A DNA stretch of 64,000 nt from Billgrantia aerodenitrificans (GTDB lineage Bacteria; Pseudomonadota; Gammaproteobacteria; Pseudomonadales; Halomonadaceae): positions 310,001 through 374,000 of the forward strand of contig NZ_JABFTV010000004.1 of the NCBI RefSeq assembly GCF_021404405.1. Reading direction: 5' to 3'. Positions within the stretch are counted from its first letter, which is position 1, and the number at the start of each line of letters is the position of its first letter. Below, piece after piece: positions 36,885 to 47,438 of the stretch. A program made the translations under genes and the position numbers. A model generated the notes under the pieces. That model did no database searches. It worked only from the letters and a program-made list of their open reading frames with translations, and was not told where the DNA came from.

Positions 36885-38429
36885 ATGTCCGGGAATCATT
36901 CAAGCGAACCGCAGGTCGCGCTGCGCCCGTTGTATCGTGCCGAACAGGTGCGTGAGCTCGACCGGCGCACCATCGCGGGGGGCATCGAGGGCTTCGCCCT
37001 GATGCAGCGCGCCGCCACCGCCGCCTGGCAGAGCCTCAGGGCGCGCTGGCCCGGCATCAAGCGTCTCAGCGTGCTGTGCGGTGGCGGCAACAATGGCGGC
37101 GATGGCCATGTGCTGGCTGCGCTGGCGGCAGTGGCAGGCGTGGCGGTGCAGCGTATCGCCGTAAAGCCCCTCGAGGAGCTCGAGGGCGATGCCGCACGGG
37201 CCGCGGAGATGGCCACGGCAGCCGGCGTCGGCTGCGAGCCTTGGCGGCAGGGTATCGCCTTCGACGGTGAAGTGATCGTCGATGCGCTGCTCGGCACCGG
37301 GCTCAGCGGCGAGGTGCGCGGTGCTTTCCGCGAGGCCATCGAGGCGATCAACGCCAGCGGGCTTCCGGTGCTGGCCATCGACATACCCAGTGGCCTTGCC
37401 GCCGACACTGGGGCGGAGCTCGGTGTGGCCGTACGGGCCAGCCGCACCGTCACCTTCATCGGCGACAAAGTCGGCCTGCATACCGGACGCGCCCCTGCGT
37501 TGGTCGGTGAGGTCCACTTTCGCTCCCTGGGCGTCGATGCCCGCCAATATGCCGACCTGCTGCCGGAGGCGGAGCTGCTCGATCAGGAGCTGATCAAGGC
37601 GTGGCTGCCGTCGCGAGCCCGCGATGCCTACAAGGGCGTCATGGGCCATGTGCTGGTGCTGGGCGGTGCCCCGGGCTTTGGCGGTGCGGCGTTGCTTGCC
37701 AGCGAGGCGGCGGCGCGACTGGGCGCCGGCAAGATAAGCCTGGCCACGGCGCCGGCGCATGTCACGGCCTGCCTGACCTATCGTCCCGAGGTGATGGTGC
37801 ATGGCCTGCGCGGTGCCGCCGAGCTTGGCCAGCTGCCGGAGCAGGCCGACGTGCTGGTGGTGGGGCCGGGCCTGGGGCAGGGGGCCTGGGGGCAGGGCAT
37901 GCTGCAGGCGGCGTTGGTTGCTTCACGTCCGCTGGTGGTGGATGCCGATGGGCTCAATCTGCTGGCCTCTCACTTCACCGGTCAGCGGCGTGACGATTGG
38001 ATCCTGACCCCGCATCCGGGAGAGGCGGGGCGGCTGCTGGGATGTCGTGCGGCGGAGGTGGAGGCCGACCGTCCCGCGGCGGCGCGCGAGCTGCAGCGGC
38101 GTTACGGTGGCGTGGTCGTACTCAAGGGGGCTGGCAGCCTGGTGGCGGGGCCCGCCGGCCTGGCGGTCTGCCCCTACGGCAATCCCGGCATGGCGTCGGG
38201 GGGGATGGGCGACGTTCTCTCCGGCGTGCTCGGCGCGCTGCTGGCTCAGGGGTTGCCTCTCGAAGCGGCTGCCAGAGTCGGGGTCATGACACATGCCCTG
38301 GCCGCCGACATGGCCGTACGCGACGCGGGGGAACGTGGCCTGCTGGCGGCCGATCTGGCATCCTATGCCCGAGTTATCGTCAACCCCGATTTCGAGCCGG
38401 GGCTTCATTCGTTGTCAGGGGGCCGTTGA
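36885..38429 (+). CDS. nnr: Bifunctional NAD(P)H-hydrate epimerase / ADP-dependent dehydratase
   Basis: The 514-residue protein joins a YjeF_N epimerase domain (G-G-N-N-G-G-D-G-H near residue 65, D-A-L-L-G-T-G-L-S-G) to a ribokinase-like dehydratase domain (V-D-A-D-G-L-N-L-L, T-P-H-P-G-E-A-G-R-L, and N-P-G-M-A-S-G-G-M-G-D-V-L-S-G). It repairs hydrated NAD(P)H. The ATG at 36885 follows a GGGAG site. Its stop overlaps the tsaE start (TGATG). Confidence 0.96.
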   Translation: MSGNHSSEPQVALRPLYRAEQVRELDRRTIAGGIEGFALMQRAATAAWQSLRARWPGIKRLSVLCGGGNNGGDGHVLAALAAVAGVAVQRIAVKPLEELEGDAARAAEMATAAGVGCEPWRQGIAFDGEVIVDALLGTGLSGEVRGAFREAIEAINASGLPVLAIDIPSGLAADTGAELGVAVRASRTVTFIGDKVGLHTGRAPALVGEVHFRSLGVDARQYADLLPEAELLDQELIKAWLPSRARDAYKGVMGHVLVLGGAPGFGGAALLASEAAARLGAGKISLATAPAHVTACLTYRPEVMVHGLRGAAELGQLPEQADVLVVGPGLGQGAWGQGMLQAALVASRPLVVDADGLNLLASHFTGQRRDDWILTPHPGEAGRLLGCRAAEVEADRPAAARELQRRYGGVVVLKGAGSLVAGPAGLAVCPYGNPGMASGGMGDVLSGVLGALLAQGLPLEAAARVGVMTHALAADMAVRDAGERGLLAADLASYARVIVNPDFEPGLHSLSGGR

Positions 38430-38929
38430 TGCGCATAAGACTCGTGGACGAAGACCGTCAGGTCGTCTTCGGGCAATGCTTGGGTAGGGCCCTGCAGGGG
38501 CGCGGCCGCATCTATCTCGAAGGTGAGTTGGGAGCGGGCAAGACTACGCTGACCCGCGGCATCCTGCGTGCCTATGGCTATACCGGAGCGGTCAAGAGCC
38601 CCACCTATACGCTGGTCGAACCCTATGAATTGGCAAGCGGCCGCCTTTACCATTTCGATCTCTATCGTCTGGGCGATCCCGAGGAGCTCGAGTTCATCGG
38701 TGGGCGTGATCTGTTCGCCGAAGAGGCTCTGTGCGTCGTCGAGTGGCCGAGCCGAGGCCGCGGCTGGTTGCCGTTGCCGGATGTCAACGTGACCCTGTCG
38801 CTGCACGGCGCCGGACGCCAGGCAGTACTCGAAGCACATACCGCACATGGCCGGGCAGCGCTCGACGTGCTGCGACAGGAGGCGGCGTTGGCCGAACTGA
38901 TCAGCGCTGAAGAGCGAGATACGCCGTGA
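38429..38929 (+). CDS. tsaE: tRNA threonylcarbamoyladenosine biosynthesis ATPase TsaE
   Basis: The ATG at 38429 overlaps the nnr stop and gives 166 residues. The P-loop is G-E-L-G-A-G-K-T-T, followed by T-R-G-I-L-R-A, S-P-T-Y-T-L-V-E-x-Y and H-F-D-L-Y-R-L, all typical of TsaE. It works with TsaB/TsaD to make t6A37 in tRNA. The next gene start overlaps its stop. Confidence 0.96.
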   Translation: MRIRLVDEDRQVVFGQCLGRALQGRGRIYLEGELGAGKTTLTRGILRAYGYTGAVKSPTYTLVEPYELASGRLYHFDLYRLGDPEELEFIGGRDLFAEEALCVVEWPSRGRGWLPLPDVNVTLSLHGAGRQAVLEAHTAHGRAALDVLRQEAALAELISAEERDTP

Positions 38930-40413
38930 TGTTCACCCGACCCTCGCCGATGAGCCAAGATGGGCTGCTACGCGCCATGTTGCGCGGTGCACTCGGCTTG
39001 CTCCTGTTGATGTCGTTGTGCTTTGCCATGCCCGCACAGGCGGCTCAGGTCGACAATATTCGTCTGTGGGCGGCGCCGGACCATGCGCGCCTGGTATTCG
39101 ATCTATCCGGTCAGGCCGAGGCCAGCGTCTTCACCCTGGACAACCCGCGACGGCTGGTGATCGATCTCGAGCAGAGCCGGCTCGATACCGACCTCGCCTC
39201 GCTCGACCTGCAAGGCAGCGCCATCACTGCCGTGCGAAGCGGCGTGCGCGACGGCAGCGGCCTGCGAGTGGTACTGGAACTCTCCCGCGAAGTGGAACCG
39301 CGTCACTTCACCCTGCCGCCCAACGATCAGTACGGGCATCGTCTGGTGGTGGACATGGAGTACCCGGGTGAAAGCGCGGTGGAAAACCCCATTGATCCGA
39401 TCGAGGCGATGATCCGCGAGCAGGAGATGGCGGCCAACCGGCATCGCGGCGAAGCGGCCAGCGAAACGCCGCGCATCGACCCCGAAGTCGTGGCGCAACA
39501 GCCGGCAGCACCGCATCCGAGGCGTGACATCATCATCGCCATCGACCCTGGCCATGGCGGCGAGGACCCCGGTGCCATCGGCCCCGGCGGCACCCGCGAG
39601 AAGGACGTGGTGATGGAGATCAGCCGCCGCCTGCAGCGATTGGTCGATGGTGCTGAAGGCTTCCGCGCCGTGATGATTCGCGACGGCGATTATTACGTCG
39701 GGCTGCGCCAGCGCACGCGCATCGCCCGCGAACAGAAGGCCGATTTCTTCGTCTCGATTCACGCCGACGCCTTCAACAGCCCGCGACCCAGCGGCAGCTC
39801 GGTTTACGCGCTGTCGCAGAGCGGTGCCACTTCGGAGACGGCCCAGTGGCTGGCCGCCAGCGAGAACCGAGCCGACCTGATCGGCGGTGTCGACGGCAAT
39901 CTCTCGCTCAACGACAAGGACGAGGTGCTGCGCGGTGTGCTGCTCGACCTGACCATGACCGCCACCCTCAATGACTCGTTGTCCATAGGCGGCCAGGTGC
40001 TCGACCAGTTGGGCCGGGTCAACCGTCTGCATCGTTCACGCGTGGAACAAGCCGGCTTCATGGTATTGAAGTCGCCGGATATCCCGTCACTGCTGATCGA
40101 GACGGGCTTCATCTCAAACCCCGACGAGGAGCGCCGGCTGCGGGACTCGGGGCACCAGCAGCGGCTGGCCGAATCGATCTTCGCCGGCATCGAGGCGCAC
40201 TTCCGCAGCAACCCGCCACCGGCCAGCCTGCTCGCCTGGCAGCGCGACAATCGACGCACGCCTTCCAGTAACGAGTATCGCATCCAGCCCGGCGATACCC
40301 TGTCGCAGATCGCAGCTCGTCACGGGGTGCCGGTGGCGCAGCTCAAGCAGGCCAACGACATCAACGGTGACGTGATTCGCGTCGGCCAGGTGTTGAGGAT
40401 TCCTCGCTCATGA
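38929..40413 (+). CDS. amiC: N-acetylmuramoyl-L-alanine amidase with AMIN and LysM domains
   Basis: The ATG at 38929 overlaps the tsaE stop; a GTG one codon earlier is also possible. The 494-residue protein has a signal peptide ending near P-A-Q-A-A, an AMIN domain (about residues 35-140) and an Amidase_3 domain with zinc ligands in [11 protein letters not shown] and V-S-I-H-A-D-A and the catalytic E in L-I-E-T-G-F. A C-terminal LysM repeat follows ([10 protein letters not shown]). It cleaves septal peptidoglycan. The LysM tail places it with the AmiB/AmiC-like amidase encoded before mutL; the exact paralogue name is tentative. Confidence 0.93.
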   Translation: MFTRPSPMSQDGLLRAMLRGALGLLLLMSLCFAMPAQAAQVDNIRLWAAPDHARLVFDLSGQAEASVFTLDNPRRLVIDLEQSRLDTDLASLDLQGSAITAVRSGVRDGSGLRVVLELSREVEPRHFTLPPNDQYGHRLVVDMEYPGESAVENPIDPIEAMIREQEMAANRHRGEAASETPRIDPEVVAQQPAAPHPRRDIIIAIDPGHGGEDPGAIGPGGTREKDVVMEISRRLQRLVDGAEGFRAVMIRDGDYYVGLRQRTRIAREQKADFFVSIHADAFNSPRPSGSSVYALSQSGATSETAQWLAASENRADLIGGVDGNLSLNDKDEVLRGVLLDLTMTATLNDSLSIGGQVLDQLGRVNRLHRSRVEQAGFMVLKSPDIPSLLIETGFISNPDEERRLRDSGHQQRLAESIFAGIEAHFRSNPPPASLLAWQRDNRRTPSSNEYRIQPGDTLSQIAARHGVPVAQLKQANDINGDVIRVGQVLRIPRS

Positions 40414-42338
40414 CGGTGATCGACGCTACCCGGCGTATCCGCGTTCTCGACCCCCGGCTGGCCAACCAGATCGCTGCTGGCGAGGTGGTGGAACGTCCCG
40501 CCTCGGTGGTCAAGGAACTGGTCGAGAACGCAATCGATGCCGGCAGCCGCCGAATCGAGGTGGAGCTGGAGGCCGGCGGCGCCCGGCTGATCCGGGTACG
40601 CGACGACGGCAGCGGCATTGCCGAAGAGGACCTGCCGCTGGCGCTGTCGCGGCATGCCACCAGCAAGATCGCCTCGCTTGAGGACCTGGAAGGCGTGGCC
40701 AGCCTCGGCTTTCGCGGTGAGGCGTTGGCGTCGATCAGTTCGGTGTCGCGCCTCGAGCTCGTTGCCAACGTCGAGGATGACCCGCGCGGCGGCTGGCGCG
40801 TGGTGGCTGAGGGGCGTCAGATGGAGCCTCGCGTCACTCCGGCACCGCATCCTCGCGGCACCTCGGTCACGGTGCGCGACCTGTTCTTCAATACCCCGGC
40901 GCGGCGCAAGTTCCTGCGCACCGAGAAGACCGAATATGGCCACGTGGAAGAGGCCTTTCGCCGTCTAGCGCTGTCGCGCTACGACATCACCTGGGTGCTG
41001 CGTCACAACCAGAAGACCGTGCACCAGTTGCCGGCTGGCGATGACCCGACCCGCCGCGAGCGCCGCATCGCCGCGCTGCTGGGCAAGAGTTTTCTCGACA
41101 ACGCCCTGCACCTGGATCTGGCCGCCGGCGGGCTGCGGCTGTGGGGTTGGGTCGGCTTGCCTACCCACTCCCGCGCCCAAGCCGACCAGCAGTATTTCTT
41201 CGTCAATGGGCGCGTGGTGCGCGACCGGTTGGTGGCCCACGCCATTCGTCAGGCCTATCGCGATGTGCTGTTCCACGGCCGGCACCCGGTGTTCGTGCTC
41301 TATCTCGAGGTCGACCCCACGGTGGTGGACGTCAACGTTCACCCTACCAAGCACGAGGTGCGTTTCCGCGACGGCCGCCTGGTGCACGACTTCCTCTTCT
41401 CTAGCCTGCACCGGGCGCTGGCCGAGGCGCGCCCGGCGGAACGCGAGGCCCACGGCGATGACGCTGTAGCCGAGCAGGACGATGCCGCTGAGGTGCGCGA
41501 GCCCGCGCCGCGCTGGCAGCAGCAGCCCATGGCGCTGCATGCCACGGGCGAGTCGCCGGAGCGGGTCACGGCCGATCGTGTACGCGCTTTCATGAACGGC
41601 TATCGCGCGCTGCACCCCGAGCACGAGGAGCACCTGCTGACGCCGCAGCCGGCCGAGGCCGGGGTGGATGCCGCCGTGGCATCGCCGCCGGTACGGGAGG
41701 CCGTTGGTGTGGGCCAGACACCGGCTCTGCCCGTAGTGGAAGAGGGCAGCGGTATACCTCCGTTGGGCTTCGCCATCGCGCAGCTGCATGGCATCTACAT
41801 CCTTTCCCAGACCGCCCAGGGCATGATCATCGTCGACATGCACGCGGCCCATGAGCGCATCGTCTACGAGCGCATGAAGGCTCAGGTCCACGGCGGCGAG
41901 CTGCAGACGCAGCCGCTGCTGGTGCCGGTCTCGCTGGCGGCGAGCCATGCGGAGGTGGCCACCGCCGAGGCCGAGCGCGAGGCGTTTGCTCGTCTGGGCG
42001 TCGAACTCGACGTGGCCGGCCCCGAGACGCTGCTGGTACGCCAGGTGCCGGCGCTGCTGGCCGATGCCGACGTCGAACCCCTCATTCGCGACATGCTGGG
42101 AGATCTGGAGCGTTACGGTCGCTCCGATCGCCTGGAGGCCAGTATCAACGAGCTGCTGGCCACCATGGCCTGCCATGGCAGCGTGCGCGCCAACCGGCGC
42201 CTGAGCGTGGCCGAGATGAATGCGCTGCTGCGCGACATGGAGCGCACCGAGCGCAGTGGCCAGTGCAACCACGGTCGCCCCACCTGGACCGAGATGTCGC
42301 TCAAGCAGCTCGACCGCCTGTTCCTGCGCGGCCAGTAG
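40410..42338 (+). CDS. mutL: DNA mismatch repair protein MutL
   Basis: The 642-residue protein starts at an ATG overlapping the amidase stop. The N-terminal GHKL ATPase has [22 protein letters not shown] and [10 protein letters not shown]. The C-terminal domain contains [12 protein letters not shown], which matches the endonuclease motif DQHA(x)2E(x)4E except for Q to M, and a late C-N-H-G-R-P segment. This suggests a nicking MutL as in Pseudomonas rather than the E. coli type. A glutamate-rich linker separates the domains. Confidence 0.97.
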   Translation: MTVIDATRRIRVLDPRLANQIAAGEVVERPASVVKELVENAIDAGSRRIEVELEAGGARLIRVRDDGSGIAEEDLPLALSRHATSKIASLEDLEGVASLGFRGEALASISSVSRLELVANVEDDPRGGWRVVAEGRQMEPRVTPAPHPRGTSVTVRDLFFNTPARRKFLRTEKTEYGHVEEAFRRLALSRYDITWVLRHNQKTVHQLPAGDDPTRRERRIAALLGKSFLDNALHLDLAAGGLRLWGWVGLPTHSRAQADQQYFFVNGRVVRDRLVAHAIRQAYRDVLFHGRHPVFVLYLEVDPTVVDVNVHPTKHEVRFRDGRLVHDFLFSSLHRALAEARPAEREAHGDDAVAEQDDAAEVREPAPRWQQQPMALHATGESPERVTADRVRAFMNGYRALHPEHEEHLLTPQPAEAGVDAAVASPPVREAVGVGQTPALPVVEEGSGIPPLGFAIAQLHGIYILSQTAQGMIIVDMHAAHERIVYERMKAQVHGGELQTQPLLVPVSLAASHAEVATAEAEREAFARLGVELDVAGPETLLVRQVPALLADADVEPLIRDMLGDLERYGRSDRLEASINELLATMACHGSVRANRRLSVAEMNALLRDMERTERSGQCNHGRPTWTEMSLKQLDRLFLRGQ

Positions 42339-42355
42339 TAAGGAAGCGCTTACCG

Positions 42356-43294
42356 ATGTCGCAACGTCGTCCTCTCGCCATTCTGCTGATGGGTCCCACC
42401 GCCGCCGGCAAGACCGATCTGGCCATCGAGCTGCACGAACGGCTCGATTGCGAGCTGATCAGCATGGATTCGGCCATGGTCTACCGCGACATGGATATCG
42501 GCAGCGCCAAACCCTCGCCCCAGGAGCTGGCGCGCGCACCGCATCGACTAATCGATATTCGCGATCCGGCCGAGCCCTATTCGGCAGCGGATTTTCGCGA
42601 GGATGCGCGTAGCGAGATGCGACGAATTACCGCAGCCGGACGTATCCCGCTGCTGGTGGGCGGCACCATGATGTATGCCAAGCGGCTGCTCGAAGGGGTG
42701 GCCAACCTGCCGGCAGCCGATCCGGCCATTCGCGCCGAACTGGCCAGAGAGGCCGAACGGCGCGGCCTGGCGGATCTGCATGAGGAGCTGGCACGTGTCG
42801 ATCCCGAGGCAGCCCGGCGCATTCACCCCAACGATCCACAGCGATTGATGCGGGCACTGGAGGTCTATCGCGCCAGCGGTACGACCCTCACCGAACTGTG
42901 GCGTCGACAACGTCCTGAAACCTTCCCATGGGAAGTGCTGTCGATAGGTTTCACGCCTTTCGATCGTCGCGTGCTGCACGAGCGAATAGCTGCGCGTTTC
43001 GAGGTCATGCTGGATGCCGGTCTCGTCGCAGAAGTCGAGGCGCTGCGTACGCGCGGCGACCTGCACCCGGGCCTGCCCTCCATGAAGAGCGTGGGCTATC
43101 GTCAAGTGTGGGAATACCTCGACGGGCAGGGTGACGTCGAGCAGCTGCGCTACCGCACCATCGTGGCGACCCGGCAGCTGGCCAAGCGTCAATTGACCTG
43201 GCTACGCAGCTGGCCGGCGCTACACTGGGTCGATAGTCAGAACCGGTCGGCGCTGGAGCAAGTCCTGAAATTCGTGCGTGAATCGGGCTCTTAG
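42356..43294 (+). CDS. miaA: tRNA dimethylallyltransferase
   Basis: The ATG at 42356, behind AAGGAAG, gives 312 residues. The P-loop is [27 protein letters not shown] and L-V-G-G-T-M-M-Y are further MiaA signatures, with K-R-Q-L-T-W-L near the C-terminus. It transfers dimethylallyl to A37 of tRNAs reading UNN codons. mutL-miaA-hfq order is conserved in gammaproteobacteria. Confidence 0.97.
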   Translation: MSQRRPLAILLMGPTAAGKTDLAIELHERLDCELISMDSAMVYRDMDIGSAKPSPQELARAPHRLIDIRDPAEPYSAADFREDARSEMRRITAAGRIPLLVGGTMMYAKRLLEGVANLPAADPAIRAELAREAERRGLADLHEELARVDPEAARRIHPNDPQRLMRALEVYRASGTTLTELWRRQRPETFPWEVLSIGFTPFDRRVLHERIAARFEVMLDAGLVAEVEALRTRGDLHPGLPSMKSVGYRQVWEYLDGQGDVEQLRYRTIVATRQLAKRQLTWLRSWPALHWVDSQNRSALEQVLKFVRESGS

Positions 43295-43417
43295 CGTAAG
43301 ATGATGGCTTCGAGTGGCCGGGGGACCAGGCCGAGCCGGCATGGTGTCATGTCGTGAGACAGACAACCCAAGAACACAACTTTCACCCCTCAAGAGAACG
43401 TTTTAGGGAGAGGTAAA

Positions 43418-43669
43418 ATGTCCAAAGGGCAATCCCTTCAAGACCCATACCTGAACATCCTGCGCAAGGAGCGCATTCCGGTTTCGATTTTCCTGGTCAA
43501 CGGCATCAAGCTGCAGGGACAGATCGAGTCGTTCGATCAGTTCGTGATTCTGCTGCGCAACACGGTCAGTCAGATGGTCTACAAACACGCCATCTCAACC
43601 GTGGTACCTTCGCGCAATGTGCGGCTGCCGCCGCAGGATCCCGCGGCCCAGCCGGACAGCAACGTGTGA
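43418..43669 (+). CDS. hfq: RNA chaperone Hfq
   Basis: The 83-residue protein has the Sm1 region ([21 protein letters not shown]) and Sm2 region ([11 protein letters not shown]), including the Y-K-H motif of the proximal RNA-binding face and the N-terminal Q-x-L-Q-D-P. It forms a hexamer that mediates small-RNA pairing. A strong AGGGAGAGG site precedes the ATG. The C-terminal tail is short (about 18 residues). Confidence 0.99.
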   Translation: MSKGQSLQDPYLNILRKERIPVSIFLVNGIKLQGQIESFDQFVILLRNTVSQMVYKHAISTVVPSRNVRLPPQDPAAQPDSNV

Positions 43670-43677
43670 GGTATTGA

Positions 43678-44994
43678 TTGTTTTTTGAACGACCCGACGC
43701 CGGCGAAACGGCAGTATTGGTTCATGTGGACTTTCACGACGATCGCGAGCGCGAGGATCCGGGTGAGTTCCTGGAGCTGGTCCGTTCCGCCGGAGCCGCC
43801 CCGGCCATGTTGCTTACCGGGAGCCGGCATCGCCCCGATTCGCGTACCTTCATCGGGAGCGGTAAGTTAGAGGAGCTGCGCGAGGCGCTGCAGGTGCACG
43901 GTGCCGAGCTGGTCATCTTCAACCACGGCTTGAGCCCCTCCCAGGAGCGCAACCTGGAGCGGGAGCTCAAGTGCCGGGTGCTGGACCGAACCGGGCTGAT
44001 ACTCGACATCTTCGCTCAGCGCGCGCGCACCCACGAGGGCAAGCTGCAGGTCGAACTGGCGCAACTGGAGTACATGTCCACCCGCCTCGTGCGAGGCTGG
44101 ACCCACCTGGAGCGTCAGAAGGGCGGTATCGGCCTGCGCGGGCCCGGCGAGACCCAGTTGGAGACCGACCGCCGCCTGCTGCGGGCGCGCATCAAGGCAA
44201 TTCACAAGCGGCTCGACAAGGTGCGCAGCCAGCGCAGCCAGAATCGTCGTGCCCGTGAGCGAGCCGAAATTCCCAGCGTGTCGCTGGTCGGTTATACCAA
44301 CGCCGGCAAGTCGACGCTGTTCAATGCGCTGACCGAGGCGAAGGTCTACGCGGCGGACCAGCTGTTCGCAACGCTCGACCCGACCCTGCGGCGGCTGGAG
44401 GTCGGTGACGTCGGCCCGGTGGTATTGGCGGATACGGTAGGTTTCATTCGTCATCTTCCGCACAAGCTGGTGGAGGCCTTCCAGGCCACCCTGCAGGAGG
44501 CAACGGAAGCATCACTGCTGGTCCACGTGATCGATGCCGCCGATCCCGATCGCGAACTCAACGTGGAGCAGGTCGAGAAGGTGCTCGACGAGATCGGTGC
44601 GCTGGAAGTGCCGATGCTCAAGGTGATGAACAAGATCGACCTGCTCGACAGTGCGCCGCGAATCGAGCGCGACGGGCAGGGTCGGCCCGAAGTGGTGTGG
44701 CTCTCGGCCCGCGATGGGCGGGGGCTCGAGCTGTTGGGCCAGGCGCTGTCGGAGCGTCTGGCGGATAACGTGATCGAGTTCAGCATGCAGCTGTCGCCGC
44801 AGCAGGGCCGTCTGCGCGCAGGCATGCATGAGCTTGGTGCCGTACAAGAAGAACATTACGAGGAAGGCGGCAAGGTGCGGCTCGACGTGCGCCTGCCTCG
44901 CCGTGATTTCCTGCAGTTGATGGCTCGCCTGGGAGAGCGGGCGGAAGACTATCTTCCGTCCGAGCTGCACGAGCGGCCAGTATGGGATGCGTGA
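43678..44994 (+). CDS. hflX: Ribosome rescue GTPase HflX
   Basis: The frame starts with TTG at 43678, supported by GAGG seven bases upstream and by alignment of F-x-R-x-D-A-G-E-x-A-V-L-V-H with known HflX N-termini. The 438-residue protein has the HflX N-terminal domain (T-G-S-R...F-I-G-S-G-K-L-E-E), a coiled region with G-P-G-E-T-Q-L-E-T-D-R-R, and a GTPase domain with G-Y-T-N-A-G-K-S-T and D-T-V-G-F-I. It splits stalled or heat-stressed ribosomes. It sits between hfq and hflKC as in many gammaproteobacteria. Confidence 0.96.
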   Translation: MFFERPDAGETAVLVHVDFHDDREREDPGEFLELVRSAGAAPAMLLTGSRHRPDSRTFIGSGKLEELREALQVHGAELVIFNHGLSPSQERNLERELKCRVLDRTGLILDIFAQRARTHEGKLQVELAQLEYMSTRLVRGWTHLERQKGGIGLRGPGETQLETDRRLLRARIKAIHKRLDKVRSQRSQNRRARERAEIPSVSLVGYTNAGKSTLFNALTEAKVYAADQLFATLDPTLRRLEVGDVGPVVLADTVGFIRHLPHKLVEAFQATLQEATEASLLVHVIDAADPDRELNVEQVEKVLDEIGALEVPMLKVMNKIDLLDSAPRIERDGQGRPEVVWLSARDGRGLELLGQALSERLADNVIEFSMQLSPQQGRLRAGMHELGAVQEEHYEEGGKVRLDVRLPRRDFLQLMARLGERAEDYLPSELHERPVWDA

Positions 44995-45140
44995 CGACTG
45001 CGGTGTCCTGATCGACTGGATCGACTTCCCCTAGAAATAACGGCGGCGGAACCTACCGGCGCCCTACAGGATGGCAACCGGCTTCTCCGTGCGGCTGAGC
45101 GAAGCGCCGACAGAGAGGCAACGCAGAGTGGAGACGACGT

Positions 45141-46376
45141 ATGGCTTGGAATGAGCCGGGTGGCGGCAACCAGCATGACCCCTGGAGCGGTGGGGGCCGA
45201 CGCGGTGGCGGCAGTGGCGGTAACGGCAGTGGGGGCGGCGGTGGCAACCGTGGCGGCAACCAGGGCCCACCCGACCTTGACGAGGCCCTGAAGAAATTTC
45301 AGGACAAGCTCAACGGCATGCTTGGCGGTCGCGGCGGCAAGGGCGGCGGTGGCAAGGGCGGCGGTCGGCCCCGCAACACCTTTGCGCTGCCAGGACTGCT
45401 GCTGATCATCGCCCTGGGCATCTGGGGGGCGATGGGTTTCTATCTGGTCGATCAGGCCGAGCGCGGTGTGGTCCTGCGCTTCGGTGAGTTCCAGACTGTC
45501 GTCGGCCCCGGCCTGCACTGGAATCCGCCGCTGATCGACGACGTGCGCATGGTCAACGTGACCCGCGTACGCTCGCTGACCCAGACTCAGTCGATGCTGA
45601 CCCGTGACGAGAACATCGTCGAGGTCGAGATCTCGGCGCAGTATCAGGTCAACAACCCGCGCGACTTCGTGCTCAACGTGCGCAACCCGGAGCTCTCCAT
45701 CGAGAACGCTCTGGACAGCGCGCTGCGTCACGTGGTTGGTGGCACCGACATGATCGAGATTCTGACCTCCGGTCGTGAGATCCTCGGCAGCTCGGTGGCG
45801 AGCCGCCTGCAGACCTACCTGGACAGCTACGGTACCGGTATCCGCCTGCAGACCATCAACATCGAGTCGACCTCCGCGCCGGCACCCGTCATCGATGCCT
45901 TCGACGACGTGATCCGGGCCCGTGAGGATCGTCAGCGGACCATCAACGAAGGCATGGCCTACGCCAACGCCATCATCCCGGCCGCTCAGGGTCAGGCGCA
46001 GCGTCTGGTCGAGCAGGGCCAGGGTTACCGCGAGTCGGTGGTGGCTGAAGCCCAGGGTCAGGTCAACCGCTTCAACGCGCTGCTGGCTCAGTACCGCAAC
46101 GCACCGGAGATCATGCGTGAGCGTCTCTACATCGACGCCATGGCCGACGTCTTCGCTCGCACACCGAAGGTGCTGATCGACGTGCGCGACGACGCACCGC
46201 TGATGTACCTGCCGCTCGACCAGCGCCCCGGTGGCCAGACTGGCGGTGGCGAAGGCAACGGTGAGGCGGCTCGCGGCGAAAGCGGCGAACTCGACCCGCG
46301 TGTGCTCGAGCGCCTGCGTACGACCAGCTCGGCGCAGGGTGGCAATACCGGTGGTATCCGCAGGGAGGGCCGCTAA
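45141..46376 (+). CDS. hflK: FtsH protease modulator HflK
   Basis: The 411-residue protein has a long glycine-rich, low-complexity N-terminus (about residues 5-75), one membrane segment (about 84-103, L-P-G-L-L-L-I-I-A-L-G-I-W-G) and an SPFH/band-7 domain beginning D-Q-A-E-R-G-V-V-L-R-F-G. The C-terminal half is helical with many Gln and Ala. HflK and HflC form a large inner-membrane cage around FtsH. A GGAG site at 45130-45133 precedes the ATG. Confidence 0.96.
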   Translation: MAWNEPGGGNQHDPWSGGGRRGGGSGGNGSGGGGGNRGGNQGPPDLDEALKKFQDKLNGMLGGRGGKGGGGKGGGRPRNTFALPGLLLIIALGIWGAMGFYLVDQAERGVVLRFGEFQTVVGPGLHWNPPLIDDVRMVNVTRVRSLTQTQSMLTRDENIVEVEISAQYQVNNPRDFVLNVRNPELSIENALDSALRHVVGGTDMIEILTSGREILGSSVASRLQTYLDSYGTGIRLQTINIESTSAPAPVIDAFDDVIRAREDRQRTINEGMAYANAIIPAAQGQAQRLVEQGQGYRESVVAEAQGQVNRFNALLAQYRNAPEIMRERLYIDAMADVFARTPKVLIDVRDDAPLMYLPLDQRPGGQTGGGEGNGEAARGESGELDPRVLERLRTTSSAQGGNTGGIRREGR

Positions 46377-47261
46377 ATGGTGAACAACCGTTCCTTGATC
46401 ATCGTGGGTGGCCTCGCTGCCGTGGCCTGGCTGGCCAGCAACAGTCTCTACGTGGTCGACGAGACCGAGCGTGCCGTCAAGCTGCGCTTCGGTGAGGTCA
46501 TCGAAGAGAACATCCAGCCCGGGCTGCACTTCAAGGTGCCGATCACCCAGACGGTTCGCAAGTTCGATACCCGTGTGCTGACGCTGGATACCGATACCAG
46601 CCGCTACCTGACGCTTGAGCAGAAGGCTGTGATCGTGGACTCCTACGTCAAGTGGCAGGTGGTCAACCCCACCCGTTACTACGAGGCTACCGCCGGCGAC
46701 GAGATGATGGCGATCCGCCTGATTCAGCCGCGGGTCGACGAGAGCCTGCGTAACGAGTTCGGTCGTCTGGATCTGCAGCAGATCATCGCCGAGCGTCGCG
46801 ACGACCTGATGATCCGGCCGACCCAGGAGCTCGACGCGCTGATGCGTGAGGAGCTGGGGGTGTCGATCCTCGACATTCGCGTCAAGCGTATCGACCTGCC
46901 CGAGGACGTCTCCGCTGCGGTCTTCGACCGTATGCGCTCCGAGCGTGAGCGGGAAGCGCGCGAGTGGCGTGCCCAGGGTCAGGAAGAGGCCGAGCGGATT
47001 CGCGCCAACGCCGACCGTCGTCGCCAGGTACTGCTGGCCCAGGCCACCGAGCGGGCCGAGACCCTGCGCGGTGAGGGCGATGCCGAAGCGGCAGCGATCT
47101 TCTCGGAGGCTTATGGCCAGAACCAGGAATTCTTCACCTTCTGGCGCAGCATCAATGCCTACCGCGAGAGCTTCGACGGCGAGCGGGACATGCTGGTACT
47201 CGATCCGACCAGCGACTTCTTCCGCTACCTGCGCAGCCCGGCGATCCAGAACGACGAGTGA
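46377..47261 (+). CDS. hflC: FtsH protease modulator HflC
   Basis: This 294-residue partner of HflK starts immediately after the hflK stop, with GGGAGG inside the hflK tail as its ribosome-binding site. An N-terminal membrane anchor (about 5-22) is followed by an SPFH domain starting D-E-T-E-R-A-V-K-L-R-F-G and an Arg/Glu-rich helix (S-E-R-E-R-E-A-R-E-W-R-A-Q-G). The gene order and coupling with hflK are standard. Confidence 0.97.
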   Translation: MVNNRSLIIVGGLAAVAWLASNSLYVVDETERAVKLRFGEVIEENIQPGLHFKVPITQTVRKFDTRVLTLDTDTSRYLTLEQKAVIVDSYVKWQVVNPTRYYEATAGDEMMAIRLIQPRVDESLRNEFGRLDLQQIIAERRDDLMIRPTQELDALMREELGVSILDIRVKRIDLPEDVSAAVFDRMRSEREREAREWRAQGQEEAERIRANADRRRQVLLAQATERAETLRGEGDAEAAAIFSEAYGQNQEFFTFWRSINAYRESFDGERDMLVLDPTSDFFRYLRSPAIQNDE

Positions 47262-47267
47262 CCCGCA

Positions 47268-47296
47268 GCGTCGGCCGGCCGCGGGCCGGCCGACGC
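47268..47296. terminator. Hairpin after hflC
   Basis: A perfect 13-bp GC-only-rich stem (47268-47280 with 47284-47296) and 3-nt loop begins six bases after the hflC stop. No T-run follows; a second, classical terminator lies 55 bp downstream. Confidence 0.65.
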
Positions 47297-47351
47297 TCGT
47301 TGCCCCCGCATGGCGGGGTTCAACCTGGCGTCAAACGTGATAGAATCCTTG

Positions 47352-47375
47352 AACCGGGCGTGGCCCGGTTTTTTT
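47352..47375 (+). terminator. Rho-independent terminator upstream of hisZ
   Basis: AACCGGGC (47352-47359) pairs with GCCCGGTT (47363-47370), and T continues without break to 47375. This is a classical intrinsic terminator that should end the hfq-hflXKC transcript before hisZ. Confidence 0.88.
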
Positions 47376-47438
47376 GTGGGCCTTTTTTACCTTCGGAACC
47401 CTTTTCGCCCCGCCCAATCGTCTTGCAGGATTGACCAT

